Positions 1 to 10,061 are shown, counted from the first letter of the stretch. The stretch: DNA of 49,780 nt from Candidatus Celaenobacter antarcticus (GCA_030765865.1 JAVCDK010000038.1:1-49780); one strand, 5' to 3'. The notes: a model not told the origin generated them from the letters alone. A program made the numbers and translations.

Positions 1-791
1 AATCGGAAACCGTTGTCTCCGTTGATATCAAAATCAATCGGCACTTCCGTACCAGACCAGGGTTCGGTATAAGTATATTTCGCTTTGAGTTGCGTGCTTT
101 CATATCCAATACCACCGTAAAAAGTGACAGGAAGAACAACCAGTCCCCTGCTTGCATGAATATTTACAAACGCACTGTTTACTGTTACAACATCACCCAA
201 CTTCAGTTGTTGATATGAACCTTGAATAGAAATCGGAAGTAACGCAGAAAGCATGGGGATAAGTTTGCTTACTTGATATTTCACACCACCACCCACAAAG
301 GAGATTTTGCCCATATCTTTAATTTCATAGGGAGGAATATAACGGACTTCTACTTCGAATCCACCGGGCAAACCAAGATGTGCCTGGGGTACTATAAGAG
401 GAACAGCTTTAATATCAACACCACCGGGTAAGAAAAGCTCAGGGTATTCGTCAGAAGTAAAAAAACCACCGTTGTTGCCAAAAACTGTAGCCGAAACCAC
501 TTCCGTTTCTTTGTATCGAAGAGTATCTGGATTTTGAGCCAAGAATGTTTTATCATCATCAGGAACAACTGCTAGCATAGCATTAAAAGTCAAGCCAAAA
601 CTTAGGGGGCTGGTCTTTGCAGTACTGAACCAGCCGGAATTCAGGTCGCTTCCAAAAGCATTCACAAATGGCTTCATATACTCTTTGCCGTTCACTTCTC
701 CAAAGTTTTTTAAATCATTAATAATATCTCCTTGTGCTATAGATATTATACCGAACAAAATAATCAGAAAAATCGATACTATCTTCTTCAT
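1..791 (-). CDS. Exported protein, DUF6588-like / putative outer-membrane protein, C-terminus cut by window edge
   Basis: Reverse-strand reading from ATG at 791 gives MKKIVSIFLIILFGIISIAQGDIINDLKNFGEVNGKEYMKPFVNAFGSDLNSGW..., open to position 1; N-terminal signal peptide. Confidence 0.6.
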   Translation of the reverse strand, partial: MKKIVSIFLIILFGIISIAQGDIINDLKNFGEVNGKEYMKPFVNAFGSDLNSGWFSTAKTSPLSFGLTFNAMLAVVPDDDKTFLAQNPDTLRYKETEVVSATVFGNNGGFFTSDEYPELFLPGGVDIKAVPLIVPQAHLGLPGGFEVEVRYIPPYEIKDMGKISFVGGGVKYQVSKLIPMLSALLPISIQGSYQQLKLGDVVTVNSAFVNIHASRGLVVLPVTFYGGIGYESTQLKAKYTYTEPWSGTEVPIDFDINGDNGFR

Positions 792-840
792 GTGTACCTC
801 CATAAATTTTAATTTGAACACATATTTTTACATTTAAGTG

Positions 841-2091
841 TCAAGAAATTCTGAATTTCTTAATCAGTTTTATTTTCAAAAATTTTCTTTTTCCTACCTT
901 TATTATCATATCATTTTTGACTTCAATATCAGCGCTACTATCAGAAATAGTATTTCCATTAATATGAACAGCACCCTGTTTTATTAATGCTTTTGCTTGA
1001 TTGCCGGAGTTGCTTAAATTATTATTCCTTAATAAATCAACAATCCAAATCTTTTGTTGTGACATATTTACTGTTGGTATTTCATCGGGAATTTCTTTCC
1101 GGGTAAAGACAGTGTTAAAATGATTCTCGGCTTTCTCAGCAGCTTCTTTATTATGATAAAGCTCAACGACCCGGCGAGCCAGGTTTTGTTTGATAAGCTT
1201 TGGATTTATCCCTTTTTCGAGTTCTTTTTTCATGGCTGCGATCTCTTCTGGTGATGAAAAGGCGGCATAAAGAAAATAATTTTCGATAAGCTCGTCAGGA
1301 ATGGACATGATCTTGCCGTATTTATCTTCCGGTGAATCAAAAATTGCGATGTAGTTGCCAAGACTTTTGCTCATTTTTTCCACACCGTCCGTACCGATGA
1401 GAATGGGCATCAGCACTGCAACCTGTTCCGGCATATTGAAGTATCTTTGCATATCCCGTCCTGCAAGAATATTGAATTTCTGCTCGGTTGCACCAAGTTC
1501 GACATCAGCTTTGATGGCTACGGAATCATACGCCTGCAAAATAGGATACATCAGCTCATGTAAGCCAAAAGGAAGACTCTCTTCATAGCGTCTGCGGAAT
1601 GTGTCGTGCGCCATGATCTGCGCCATTGTAAATTTTCCGAGTAATGAAATGAATTCAGAAAGCTGCATCGGACCAAACCACTCGCTTTGATAACGAACTT
1701 CAGTTTTATCTTTATCAAGCACATGGTAAAGCTGTTCCATATATTTCTCGGCATTTTGTTTTACCTCTTCGGCAGAAAGATGTGGTCTGGACTCGTTCTT
1801 ACCGGTCGGATCACCAATCTGTGCAGTATAGTCACCGATAACGATCACGCCGACATGTCCAAGGTCCTGAAATCTTCGCATGATCCGGATGGGCACCATA
1901 TGCCCGATATGAACATCTGAAGCAGTAGGATCGATGCCGTATTTTATCCTGAGTGGAATATTTTTCTTGTGAGAATAATTGAGTTTTTTAATGAGTTCAT
2001 TTTCGGGAATGATCTCTTCAACTCCCTGCTTAATGATCTCCATTTGCTTTTGTATATCCAAAATTTCTCCCGATTTCATAATCTTATTCAT
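841..2091 (-). CDS. tyrS: Tyrosyl-tRNA synthetase (start trimmed to MNKIMKSGEIL; the longer ORF runs into the tRNA)
   Basis: Class I aaRS motifs YGIDPTASDVHIGHMVPIRIMRRFQDLGH and KMSKSLGN; C-terminal S4-like RNA-binding domain. Confidence 0.93.
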   Translation of the reverse strand: MNKIMKSGEILDIQKQMEIIKQGVEEIIPENELIKKLNYSHKKNIPLRIKYGIDPTASDVHIGHMVPIRIMRRFQDLGHVGVIVIGDYTAQIGDPTGKNESRPHLSAEEVKQNAEKYMEQLYHVLDKDKTEVRYQSEWFGPMQLSEFISLLGKFTMAQIMAHDTFRRRYEESLPFGLHELMYPILQAYDSVAIKADVELGATEQKFNILAGRDMQRYFNMPEQVAVLMPILIGTDGVEKMSKSLGNYIAIFDSPEDKYGKIMSIPDELIENYFLYAAFSSPEEIAAMKKELEKGINPKLIKQNLARRVVELYHNKEAAEKAENHFNTVFTRKEIPDEIPTVNMSQQKIWIVDLLRNNNLSNSGNQAKALIKQGAVHINGNTISDSSADIEVKNDMIIKVGKRKFLKIKLIKKFRIS

Positions 2092-2145
2092 AGGTTTATT
2101 CTTGACAACAGATATGCTCCTTTTAAGAGCTGAATCATAAATAAT

Positions 2146-2233
2146 TGGTGCTGAAGAGGGGACTCGAACCCCTAAATCCATAATGGACACTAGGTCCTGA
2201 ACCTAGCGCGTCTACCACTTCCGCCACTTCAGC
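2146..2233 (-). tRNA. tRNA-Leu (anticodon CAG), CCA encoded
   Basis: Reverse complement GCTGAAGTGGCGGAAGTGGTAGACGCGCTAGGTTCAGGACCTAGTG...GGGTTCGAGTCCCCTCTTCAGCACCA: acceptor stem, long variable arm, GGTTCGAGTCC T-arm, anticodon loop with CAG. Confidence 0.93.
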
Positions 2234-2325
2234 ACGAGTGAGAAAATTCAGATACTCATGATTGAGCGTCAAGAAAATCACGTTTCGAAAATAATGAAGA
2301 ATAGATCGGTGACGAGAGATTACTT

Positions 2326-2901
2326 ATGAACAGCAAAGAAATTGAAAAAATATTAGTAGATTCCGGTGCCTTCCTTGAAGGGCATTTCAAACTTACATCA
2401 GGTAAGCATAGTAAGTATTATGTCGAAAAAATAAAACTCATCCAGATACCTGAAGATGTAGTAAAGATCGGGAGAGCTTTTGCAAGGAAATGTAACCATC
2501 TTGATTTTGATGTCGTCGTAAGTCCCGCCCTTGGTGCAATCGTACTCGGTTATGAAGTTGCAAGGCAGATGGGTAAGAGATTTGTTTTCACTCAGAGAAA
2601 AGATGGAAAGATGTCGATCCGCAGCGGATTCGATCTGCAACCCCACGAGAAAGTTCTTATAATCGAAGATGTGACCACAACAGGCGGAAGCGTTTTCGAG
2701 GTGATAGATTGTATAAAAGAGAGAAATGTAGATATTGTCGGAGTGGGGCTCGTTGTTGATAGAAGCGGAGGTACGATTGATTTCAGAGTGCCCGTATTTC
2801 CCTTATTGACATTGAAGATCGAAGCTTACGAACCTTATGAATGCCCTTTGTGCAAAGAGAATATCCCCATCACAAAACCCGGTTCGGGCGGTAGAAAGTA
2901 G
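2326..2901 (+). CDS. pyrE: Orotate phosphoribosyltransferase
   Basis: PRPP-binding motif VLIIEDVTTTGGSV; HFKLTSGKHSKYYVEK N-terminus. Confidence 0.93.
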   Translation: MNSKEIEKILVDSGAFLEGHFKLTSGKHSKYYVEKIKLIQIPEDVVKIGRAFARKCNHLDFDVVVSPALGAIVLGYEVARQMGKRFVFTQRKDGKMSIRSGFDLQPHEKVLIIEDVTTTGGSVFEVIDCIKERNVDIVGVGLVVDRSGGTIDFRVPVFPLLTLKIEAYEPYECPLCKENIPITKPGSGGRK

Positions 2902-2909
2902 GAGAATAC

Positions 2910-3185
2910 ATGGAGAATATAGATGCTTTCAAACAGATAATATTGTCCTTTCAATTGCAGGGATTGATTGCTCTCGGGAAGATTGAACATCCATCCTTAA
3001 AAAAGTCTGAAATGAAACCGGAAGTAGCCCAATCTTCTATTGAAATGCTGGTAACTCTGAGAGAGAAAACAAAAGGGAATCTGGATAAAGATGAAGAAGC
3101 AATTCTCAATGAAGCGATCTCAAATTTGAAGATGCTGTATGTAGGGGAATTGAAAAAGAGCGAATCGAAAGAGGATGATAAATAG
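2910..3185 (+). CDS. DUF1844 family small protein
   Basis: 91 aa, FQLQGLIALGKIEHP...LREKTKGNLDKDEEAILNEAISNLKMLYV pattern typical of DUF1844. Confidence 0.7.
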   Translation: MENIDAFKQIILSFQLQGLIALGKIEHPSLKKSEMKPEVAQSSIEMLVTLREKTKGNLDKDEEAILNEAISNLKMLYVGELKKSESKEDDK

Positions 3186-3210
3186 AGAATATTTAAGGAG
3201 TTTATAAAGT

Positions 3211-4902
3211 ATGAAAATTGTTGAATGTGTTCCAAATTTTAGTGAAGGGCGCGACGAAGCGATAATCAAACAGATCACTGACCAGATCGAGGAAGTCGAT
3301 GGTGTGGTGCTGCTCGATGTTGATCCCGGTAAAGATACGAATAGAACTGTTGTAACCTTAGTGGGAACTCCCGAAGGTGTCGAGGAAGCTGCGTTCAGAG
3401 CAATTAAAAAAGCATCTGAGATAATTGATATGCAGCAGCATTCCGGCGCTCATCCGCGAATGGGAGCAACCGATGTCTGTCCTTTTGTACCTGTAGCAGG
3501 TGTTACGACCGAAGACTGCATCGAAATATCTAAAAAGCTTGGAAAAAGAGTTGGAGACGAATTAAAAATTCCCGTGTTTCTTTATGAGCATTCTGCATCA
3601 ACAAAAGAGAGACAGAACCTTGCAAATATACGGCAGGGAGAATTTGAAGGAATGGCTAAGAAACTTGAAGATCCTCACTGGAAACCCGATTTCGGTCCTG
3701 CTAAAATACACAAAAATGCTGGTGCTCTGGCAACCGGTGCTCGTGAATTCCTTATCGCATATAACATAGACCTGAACACCAGAGATACACAAAAAGCAAA
3801 GGAGCTTGCACTGACGATCCGTGAAAAGGGGCGCAGGATGCGTGATGAAAATTACCAGCCCGTCAAAGACGATGAGGGAAATCTCATCATGACCCCCGGC
3901 ATTTTTAATCATGTGAAGGCGATCGGTTGGTATATCCCGGAATATGGACAGGCACAAATTTCAATAAATCTTACCAATTACAAAATTGCACCTCCCCATC
4001 TTGTGTTCGACAAAGTTCGCGAGATTGCATTTGAAAAAGGATTGGTCGTCACAGGCAGCGAGCTTGTGGGACTGATCCCTCTTGAAGCAATGCTAAACGC
4101 AGGAAGATATTTTCTGGAAAAACAGGGCTCATCTTATGCGGTGTCTGATAAAGAGCTGGTTCATACTGCTATTGTTTCTCTCGGATTGAATGACATTTCA
4201 GAATTCGATCCAAACGAAAAGATAATCGAGTATAAAATTGCAAAGCATAATTTATTGGTAAATTTCACCGTAAAAGATTTTGTTGATGAACTTGCATCTG
4301 ATTCTCCTGCACCTGGTGGAGGAAGCGTTGCTGCGTTGTGCGGTAGTCTTGCCGCAGGTTTGACTGCAATGGTCGGCAATCTCACAACTGGAAAATATAA
4401 ATTTAAAAACTCTGAAGAGAGAATCGCTTACAAAGAAAATGAAGCACGAATGTTCACAATGGCGTGGGAAGCACAGCAGATGAAGAAGCAGCTTATTGAA
4501 GCGATCGATAAAGATACCGAAGCATTCAATAATTATATGGCTGCAATGAAGCTTCCAAAGAAGACTGAAGAAGATAAGATAAGAAGATCAGAAGCAATTC
4601 AAAAAGCGATAAAGGATGCCACCCTGGTTCCGTTACACACGATGAAGTTGTGCTGGGAAGTCATTGTCCTGGCTGAGACTGCAGCAAAATATGGAAATCA
4701 AAATGCACTTTCCGATGCAGGCGTTTCTGCAATAACAGCTCTTACCGGCTTGAAAAGTGCGTATTTCAATGTGCTCATAAACCTGCCCGGCGTAAAAGAT
4801 AAAAAGTTCCAAAATAAAACCCGCGAAGAAGCAGAAAAAATCCTTAAGCAATCCGTTGAATTAACAGACAAAATTGAAAAAAACGTTTTAGAGAAATTAT
4901 AA
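3211..4902 (+). CDS. ftcD: Bifunctional glutamate formimidoyltransferase / formimidoyltetrahydrofolate cyclodeaminase
   Basis: N-terminal MKIVECVPNFSEGRDEAIIKQI (formiminotransferase) fused to C-terminal cyclodeaminase DSPAPGGGSVAALCGSLAAGLTAMVGNLT. Confidence 0.92.
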   Translation: MKIVECVPNFSEGRDEAIIKQITDQIEEVDGVVLLDVDPGKDTNRTVVTLVGTPEGVEEAAFRAIKKASEIIDMQQHSGAHPRMGATDVCPFVPVAGVTTEDCIEISKKLGKRVGDELKIPVFLYEHSASTKERQNLANIRQGEFEGMAKKLEDPHWKPDFGPAKIHKNAGALATGAREFLIAYNIDLNTRDTQKAKELALTIREKGRRMRDENYQPVKDDEGNLIMTPGIFNHVKAIGWYIPEYGQAQISINLTNYKIAPPHLVFDKVREIAFEKGLVVTGSELVGLIPLEAMLNAGRYFLEKQGSSYAVSDKELVHTAIVSLGLNDISEFDPNEKIIEYKIAKHNLLVNFTVKDFVDELASDSPAPGGGSVAALCGSLAAGLTAMVGNLTTGKYKFKNSEERIAYKENEARMFTMAWEAQQMKKQLIEAIDKDTEAFNNYMAAMKLPKKTEEDKIRRSEAIQKAIKDATLVPLHTMKLCWEVIVLAETAAKYGNQNALSDAGVSAITALTGLKSAYFNVLINLPGVKDKKFQNKTREEAEKILKQSVELTDKIEKNVLEKL

Positions 4903-4921
4903 AATCTCTTATGGAAATTTG

Positions 4922-4958
4922 GATGCACATGAATGAATAATTTGTGTGCATCTTTTTT
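4922..4958 (+). terminator. Rho-independent terminator-like hairpin after ftcD
   Basis: GATGCACA (4922-4929) / TGTGCATC (4945-4952) perfect 8-bp stem followed by T6 (4953-4958). Confidence 0.75.
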
Positions 4959-4961
4959 ATT

Positions 4962-5804
4962 ATGAAATATATCGGAGCGCATGTAAGTGCTAGCAAGGGT
5001 GTGCAGAATGCCCCGCTTAATGCTCATGAAATTGGAGCAAAAGCTTTTGCTATGTTCACAAAGAATCAAAGGCAATGGCACGCAAAACCGCTTGAATACC
5101 AGGTTATTGCAAATTTCAAAGAAAATTGCTCCAAACATGGATTTTCATCAAAATATATTATGCCACATGACAGCTATCTGATAAATCTCGGTCATCCGCA
5201 AAAAGATGCTCTTGAAAAATCCCGTGCTGCTTTTCTCGATGAAGTTGAACGGTGTGAATTATTGGGGTTGGATTACCTGAACTTTCATCCCGGCAACGCA
5301 TTGAATACAATTACTTCCAAAGAATGCCTTGAAATTATTGCAGAATCAATCAACATCACGATTGAGAAAACCCGGAATCTGATACTCGCGATAGAAACAA
5401 CAGCTGGAATGGGTTCGAGTGTGGGTTCTTCTTTCAAAGAACTTGCACAGATTATCGAGAAAATTCAGAATAAATCCAGAGTTGGCGTGTGCATCGATAC
5501 ATGCCATATTTTCGCAGCAGGATACGATATCAGCACTAAAATGAAATATGAAGATACAATGAAGCGGTTCGAAGATGAGATTGGTATTGATTATCTTAAG
5601 GGAGCTCATCTCAATGATTCAAAAAAAGAATGTGGCAGCAGAATTGATAGACATGCTCCTATTGGTAAAGGTTTCATCGGCATAGATGGTTTCAGGTATA
5701 TCATGAATGATGAAAGATTTGATGATATACCTCTCATTCTGGAAACACCCGATAGAGAAAATTGGAAAAACGAAATAAAATTTCTCTATGGCCTCATTGA
5801 ATAG
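4962..5804 (+). CDS. nfo: Endonuclease IV (AP endonuclease), start trimmed to MKYIGAHVSASKG
   Basis: MKYIGAHVSASKG, NFHPGN, CIDTCHIFAAGYD, HLNDSKKECGSRIDRHAPIGKG: canonical Nfo motifs. Confidence 0.94.
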   Translation: MKYIGAHVSASKGVQNAPLNAHEIGAKAFAMFTKNQRQWHAKPLEYQVIANFKENCSKHGFSSKYIMPHDSYLINLGHPQKDALEKSRAAFLDEVERCELLGLDYLNFHPGNALNTITSKECLEIIAESINITIEKTRNLILAIETTAGMGSSVGSSFKELAQIIEKIQNKSRVGVCIDTCHIFAAGYDISTKMKYEDTMKRFEDEIGIDYLKGAHLNDSKKECGSRIDRHAPIGKGFIGIDGFRYIMNDERFDDIPLILETPDRENWKNEIKFLYGLIE

Positions 5805-5817
5805 AGAAGGAGGTTCA

Positions 5818-6957
5818 ATGAATAAAAATATCGCAGTATTTGGAGCCGGACTTGTCGGTCATGAGATCGTGAGAGATCTGGCAAAAGATGAAAAATATCA
5901 TATTACTGTTTTTGACAAGGACGCAAGCAAACTCACTCAGTTTGAAGGCATAGACAAATTAGAAGTTCGGCATGTAGACCTTGTAATAGAAACGGATTTT
6001 ACCGAATTATTAAAAGGGGTTGATCTTGCAATTTCGGCAGTACCCGGTTTCATGGGATTTGAAACACTGTTGAAAATTATCAAGACAGGAACAAATGTAG
6101 TTGATATTGCCTTTTTTCCAGAGGATCCTTTTCCCCTCAATGAGTTTGCAAAAGAGCAAAATGTGACAGCAGTAATAGACTGCGGAGTCGCTCCCGGTCT
6201 ATGCAATATCATATTGGGCTATCAAAATGCCCAAATGGATGATATAACAAGATATGAATGTTTTGTAGGTGGATTGCCAAAAGTTCGAAAAATGCCTTTC
6301 CAGTACAAAGCGGGATTTTCCCCGATAGATGTGCTGGAGGAGTATATACGACCTGCACGCTTTATCGAGTTTGATAAAGAAATCATAAAACCTGCTCTTT
6401 CTGATATAGAACATATCGAGGTGCCTGGAGTTGGGACACTGGAAGCGTTTAATACGGATGGGCTTCGAACTTTGTTGAGAACCGTTCAAATCCCATTTAT
6501 GAAAGAAAAAACATTAAGATATCCCGGGCATGCCCAGATCATGAAAGTACTGCGGGACAATGATTTCCTGAGCTACAAGGAGATGGATGTGAATGGCAAA
6601 AAGATCAAGCCGATAGAGATGACATCAAAGCTGCTTTTCAAGAACTGGCAATTTGCCCAAGGCGAAGAAGATATTACCTTTATGAGAGTTATCATTGATG
6701 CCAAAAAGGGCAATTCGAATTATTCATTCACCTATGATCTGCTAGATTCTTATGATAAGAAAACAGGCACGACTTCCATGGCACGAACTACCGGTTACAC
6801 ATGTACGGCTGTTGCCCGGCTTCTGCTCCAAGAGAAAAAACTACCAAAGGGTATATGCCCTCCGGAATATATCGGAATGGATGAGAGCAACTACAACTTT
6901 ATAATAAATAAATTGGCAGAAAGAAATGTCGTTTTACATAAAAAGGAAATCGTATAG
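5818..6957 (+). CDS. Saccharopine dehydrogenase / lysine 6-dehydrogenase-like protein
   Basis: Rossmann motif NIAVFGAGLVGHEIVRDL; CGVAPGLCN; start at 5818 after AGGAGG. Confidence 0.8.
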   Translation: MNKNIAVFGAGLVGHEIVRDLAKDEKYHITVFDKDASKLTQFEGIDKLEVRHVDLVIETDFTELLKGVDLAISAVPGFMGFETLLKIIKTGTNVVDIAFFPEDPFPLNEFAKEQNVTAVIDCGVAPGLCNIILGYQNAQMDDITRYECFVGGLPKVRKMPFQYKAGFSPIDVLEEYIRPARFIEFDKEIIKPALSDIEHIEVPGVGTLEAFNTDGLRTLLRTVQIPFMKEKTLRYPGHAQIMKVLRDNDFLSYKEMDVNGKKIKPIEMTSKLLFKNWQFAQGEEDITFMRVIIDAKKGNSNYSFTYDLLDSYDKKTGTTSMARTTGYTCTAVARLLLQEKKLPKGICPPEYIGMDESNYNFIINKLAERNVVLHKKEIV

Positions 6958-6966
6958 GAGGTAAGC

Positions 6967-7185
6967 ATGGCAGCGTTTGAGGTATTATTGCTGGTTTTCG
7001 GCATTGTGCTCCTGCTGTATTGTTTCTATGCTTTGACATCAGGCAGGTTGCGTATTAAGCGCCCGAGAAAGTGGAAAGAAAATCTAAAAGAGTTCAAAAG
7101 AGAAAAATTACCATTCATATATTATTTTATGATACTGGTATGTTTTCTTATCGGAATCATTTTAATAATGATCGCACTAATATAG
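6967..7185 (+). CDS. Small two-TM membrane protein of unknown function
   Basis: 72 aa ORF with SD (aggaggtaagc) immediately upstream and two hydrophobic segments. Confidence 0.6.
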   Translation: MAAFEVLLLVFGIVLLLYCFYALTSGRLRIKRPRKWKENLKEFKREKLPFIYYFMILVCFLIGIILIMIALI

Positions 7186-7197
7186 GGAGATTCGAAT

Positions 7198-7290
7198 ATG
7201 AACAATAAAATTTTACTTGGTGTGAAGTTGGGTAATATTCAGCTCGTTGAATTGAAGGTTGTACAATTGGGACTTGAATGTTGCGAATAA
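7198..7290 (+). pseudogene. Short ORF (MNNKILLGVKLGNIQLVELKVVQLGLECCE) resembling the 5' end of the 8711 polyferredoxin gene
   Basis: 28/33 nt identity by eye between 7198-7230 and 8711-8743 including the ATG. Confidence 0.35.
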
Positions 7291-7402
7291 AAAAACAGTT
7301 GACATTAATCTTAAGGGGTCACAAAAATACGTATCGTAAAACAGTGAGTTGATTGGGTCGTTAAATAGCGAGTCGTAAAACGACGACCTGAAAAGAGGTT
7401 TG

Positions 7403-8545
7403 ATGGAAAATCCTTTTAAATACGGAGAAATTGTTTCGGGAGAAAATTTCTGTAACAGGGAAAAAGAATTAAAAGAAATCAAGAGGGCAATTGTCAACGG
7501 ATATTCTTTTTGGATGTATTCTCCTCGAAGGTTCGGTAAATCTTCACTAATTTTGAAAGCATTTGATGAACTGGATGATAAGAATATTATCACGATATAT
7601 TTCGATATGTATAAGCTCGAAACATTGGATAATTTTGCCAGAGAGTATTCTGCCTTATTAGCAAAAGAACTTTTCAATTGGAAAACAGGAATAAAGAAAT
7701 TAACCCAGAAAATCGGAAAATTATTTAACAATCTTTATCCGAAAATTTCATTTGATTCTTATGGAAATCCGTCAGTCTCTCTCGAAATTCAGAATATAGA
7801 AGATCATGCCGATATTGAAACTATTCTAAATATTCCCGATAAAGTCGCTGAAAAAAAAGATATCCAAATATGTATTGCTTTTGATGAATTTCAGGAAGTT
7901 CAAAGAATAAAACCTTTTCTGATCAATTGGATGCGTTCTCTTTTCCAATTCCATAAGAAAGTGTCATACATTTTTTTAGGAAGCAAACAATCTCTTATGG
8001 AGTTTATATTTACGGATATGAATTCACCATTTTATGAGTTCGGTTTCAAAATGCCGATTTATCCGATATCAAATAGTGATCTGACATCTTATATCAAAAA
8101 CAGGTTCAGAAAAACAAAGCTGAAAATCAGCAATAATACAATCTCAAATATTTTGGAAAGATCAAGAAGTCACCCGCATTTCACGCAATATTTTGCGGCT
8201 GTGATCTGGGAAATGATACTGGAGGGTTTTGATAATAAAAACATCGCTTTTAATACTTTATGGATGAAAAGGATTATTGATAGTCAGTCCTTTATTTTTG
8301 AGAATATATATGACCAATTAAGTTTAAATCAAAGAAAAACTCTAATTGCAATATCAAATTTAAAATATGAAAAACTATTTTCAGGAGAATATCGAAAAAA
8401 GTATGATCTGCCTGAAACATCTTCGTTAACTTCAACTATAAATAGTTTAATAAAAAAGAATTTGGTTCAAAAGGCAAAAGGGAGTTATGAAATCATAAAT
8501 CCTGTTTTTGAGGAGTGGATAAAATTATTGCATACAGAGTATTAA
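7403..8545 (+). CDS. Archaeal-type AAA ATPase (ATPase_2 family)
   Basis: MENPFKYGEIVSGENFCNREKELKEIKRAI...YSPRRFGKSSLI (Walker A-like), IQICIAFDEFQEV (Walker B), GSKQSLM, C-terminal winged-helix-like region. Confidence 0.85.
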   Translation: MENPFKYGEIVSGENFCNREKELKEIKRAIVNGYSFWMYSPRRFGKSSLILKAFDELDDKNIITIYFDMYKLETLDNFAREYSALLAKELFNWKTGIKKLTQKIGKLFNNLYPKISFDSYGNPSVSLEIQNIEDHADIETILNIPDKVAEKKDIQICIAFDEFQEVQRIKPFLINWMRSLFQFHKKVSYIFLGSKQSLMEFIFTDMNSPFYEFGFKMPIYPISNSDLTSYIKNRFRKTKLKISNNTISNILERSRSHPHFTQYFAAVIWEMILEGFDNKNIAFNTLWMKRIIDSQSFIFENIYDQLSLNQRKTLIAISNLKYEKLFSGEYRKKYDLPETSSLTSTINSLIKKNLVQKAKGSYEIINPVFEEWIKLLHTEY

Positions 8546-8710
8546 ATAAGAGTTGCAAATAATCCCCAATGGCAAAATAGTAAAAATCGAATTGGAAAAT
8601 TAATAAAAAATTTAATAAAGCTAAAAGGATATGAATGAAAAGAAAGAAACCTGAAGAAAATGATCAATGGTTGTTTGATGTTTGTATTATTATAGAATGA
8701 GAGGAATAAT

Positions 8711-9883
8711 ATGAAAGATAAAATTTTACTTAGTTTGAAGTTACTACTGGTCATTCTGTTCGTTGTTGTTGGTTCAATTATTTCTGTGCGATTGTGGTCA
8801 GGAAAAGGAGAGAAACTCGCAAAGCCAGCCGAACTCATTATCAAAAGCAATATGACCATTGCAGAAATCGGGAAAGCGAATGATATTGAGAATATCGTAC
8901 TTAAGAAAGCATTTGGACTTCAGACAAAAGAAGAACTGAAAAGGAATTTCTCAGAATTCTCACTCACGCAGGAAGAAGCGATAAGCAGGATAAACAAATT
9001 TATGGCGCTGCAAGCAGAAGATGCTTCTAAGAATTGGATGAAAATTGTCATCAAGTTCGGTCTCTGGGTTGCTTTCCTGATCTTCATGTTTGTGATGGTG
9101 AAAAAGAAAAAAGTCAAAACTACAAACAGGAAATGGTTCTATTTCATCGCAGTGATGATATTCGGCGTAATCCTCAGCGCAGATCCCTCACCGATGGGAA
9201 CTATAAAAGATAATTTCACACTCTTTGGCGCTTACCATGTCCTTTTCCCGCCAAGGTTGGTCGCTCTCGCACTCATGCTGCTCATGGTAATTCTCGCGAA
9301 TAAATTCATCTGCTCGTGGGGATGCCAGCTTGGCACCTTGCAGGATCTTATCTTCAGGATAAACAAAGATAATAAAGGAAAGCCGGTTGTTCCACAGATT
9401 AAAATTCCATTCATTATAACCAATACAATACGAATTATATTTTTCATCATATTTGCCGCAATTGCCCTGATCTGGGCTTTTGATATTATTGAACCCGTCG
9501 ACCTTTTTAAAATATTCAAGCCGGCAACACTCGGCATTATTGGAATTATTTTTGCAGCGATTATTTTCAGTTTATCATTGGTCGTATATCGTCCATGGTG
9601 CCATTTATTTTGCCCGTTCGGACTGATTGGCTGGATCGCAGAAAAGATCAGTCTGAACAATATTAAGGTTGATTATGATAAATGTATTGCATGCGGAACG
9701 TGTATAAAAAAATGTCCCTCAACTGTGATGGAAGCAATCATAAAGCATAAGAAAACGATCCCCGATTGTTTTTCGTGCGCGTCCTGCATAGAGAGTTGCC
9801 CTGTCGATGCGATCAGTTTCAACAGCGGGAAACGTGCAAATCCGCCGAAAGAGATTTTAGAGAAACTAGGGGAGAAAGGTTAA
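8711..9883 (+). CDS. Membrane-bound 4Fe-4S polyferredoxin (NapH/NosR/CcoG-like)
   Basis: Multiple TM helices, CSWGCQLGTLQDLIF, CHLFCPFGLIGW, then CIACGTCIKKCPS and CFSCASCIESCPVDAI. Confidence 0.85.
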   Translation: MKDKILLSLKLLLVILFVVVGSIISVRLWSGKGEKLAKPAELIIKSNMTIAEIGKANDIENIVLKKAFGLQTKEELKRNFSEFSLTQEEAISRINKFMALQAEDASKNWMKIVIKFGLWVAFLIFMFVMVKKKKVKTTNRKWFYFIAVMIFGVILSADPSPMGTIKDNFTLFGAYHVLFPPRLVALALMLLMVILANKFICSWGCQLGTLQDLIFRINKDNKGKPVVPQIKIPFIITNTIRIIFFIIFAAIALIWAFDIIEPVDLFKIFKPATLGIIGIIFAAIIFSLSLVVYRPWCHLFCPFGLIGWIAEKISLNNIKVDYDKCIACGTCIKKCPSTVMEAIIKHKKTIPDCFSCASCIESCPVDAISFNSGKRANPPKEILEKLGEKG

Positions 9884-9967
9884 GTGTGGAGTGTTCCGCC
9901 TTCATTACATTACGCCGCGATAAAAGGTTGAAAGGCTAGAAGGTTAGAAAAACCAAAATAAAAAAAG

Positions 9968-9995
9968 GGGAGAAAGCTCGTAAGAACTTTCTCCC
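9968..9995. terminator. Hairpin that reads as an intrinsic terminator on the minus strand
   Basis: GGGAGAAAG / CTTTCTCCC 9-bp stem; minus-strand 3' flank is CTTTTTTATTTTGG. Confidence 0.45.
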
Positions 9996-10019
9996 GACTT
10001 TCCTTGAGCGGAAAGAGAA

Positions 10020-10061
10020 GATGTATCTGATTGGGTTTTGGGGTCCAATCAATAATACATC
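10020..10061. repeat. Hairpin upstream of an orphan Shine-Dalgarno
   Basis: GATGTAT-ct-GATTGG ... CCAATC-aata-ATACATC, followed by AAGGAGGgaattATG. Confidence 0.5.

Noticed and set aside
2092-2190. N-terminal extension of the TyrS ORF (MSIMDLGVRVPSSAPIIYDS...)
   Set aside because: It reads through the tRNA-Leu gene (GVRVPSS is the classic translation of a tRNA T-arm); true start taken as 2091
7213-7731. 172-aa minus-strand ORF
   Set aside because: Antisense to the start of the ATPase gene; no family-like motifs; AT-rich shadow ORF
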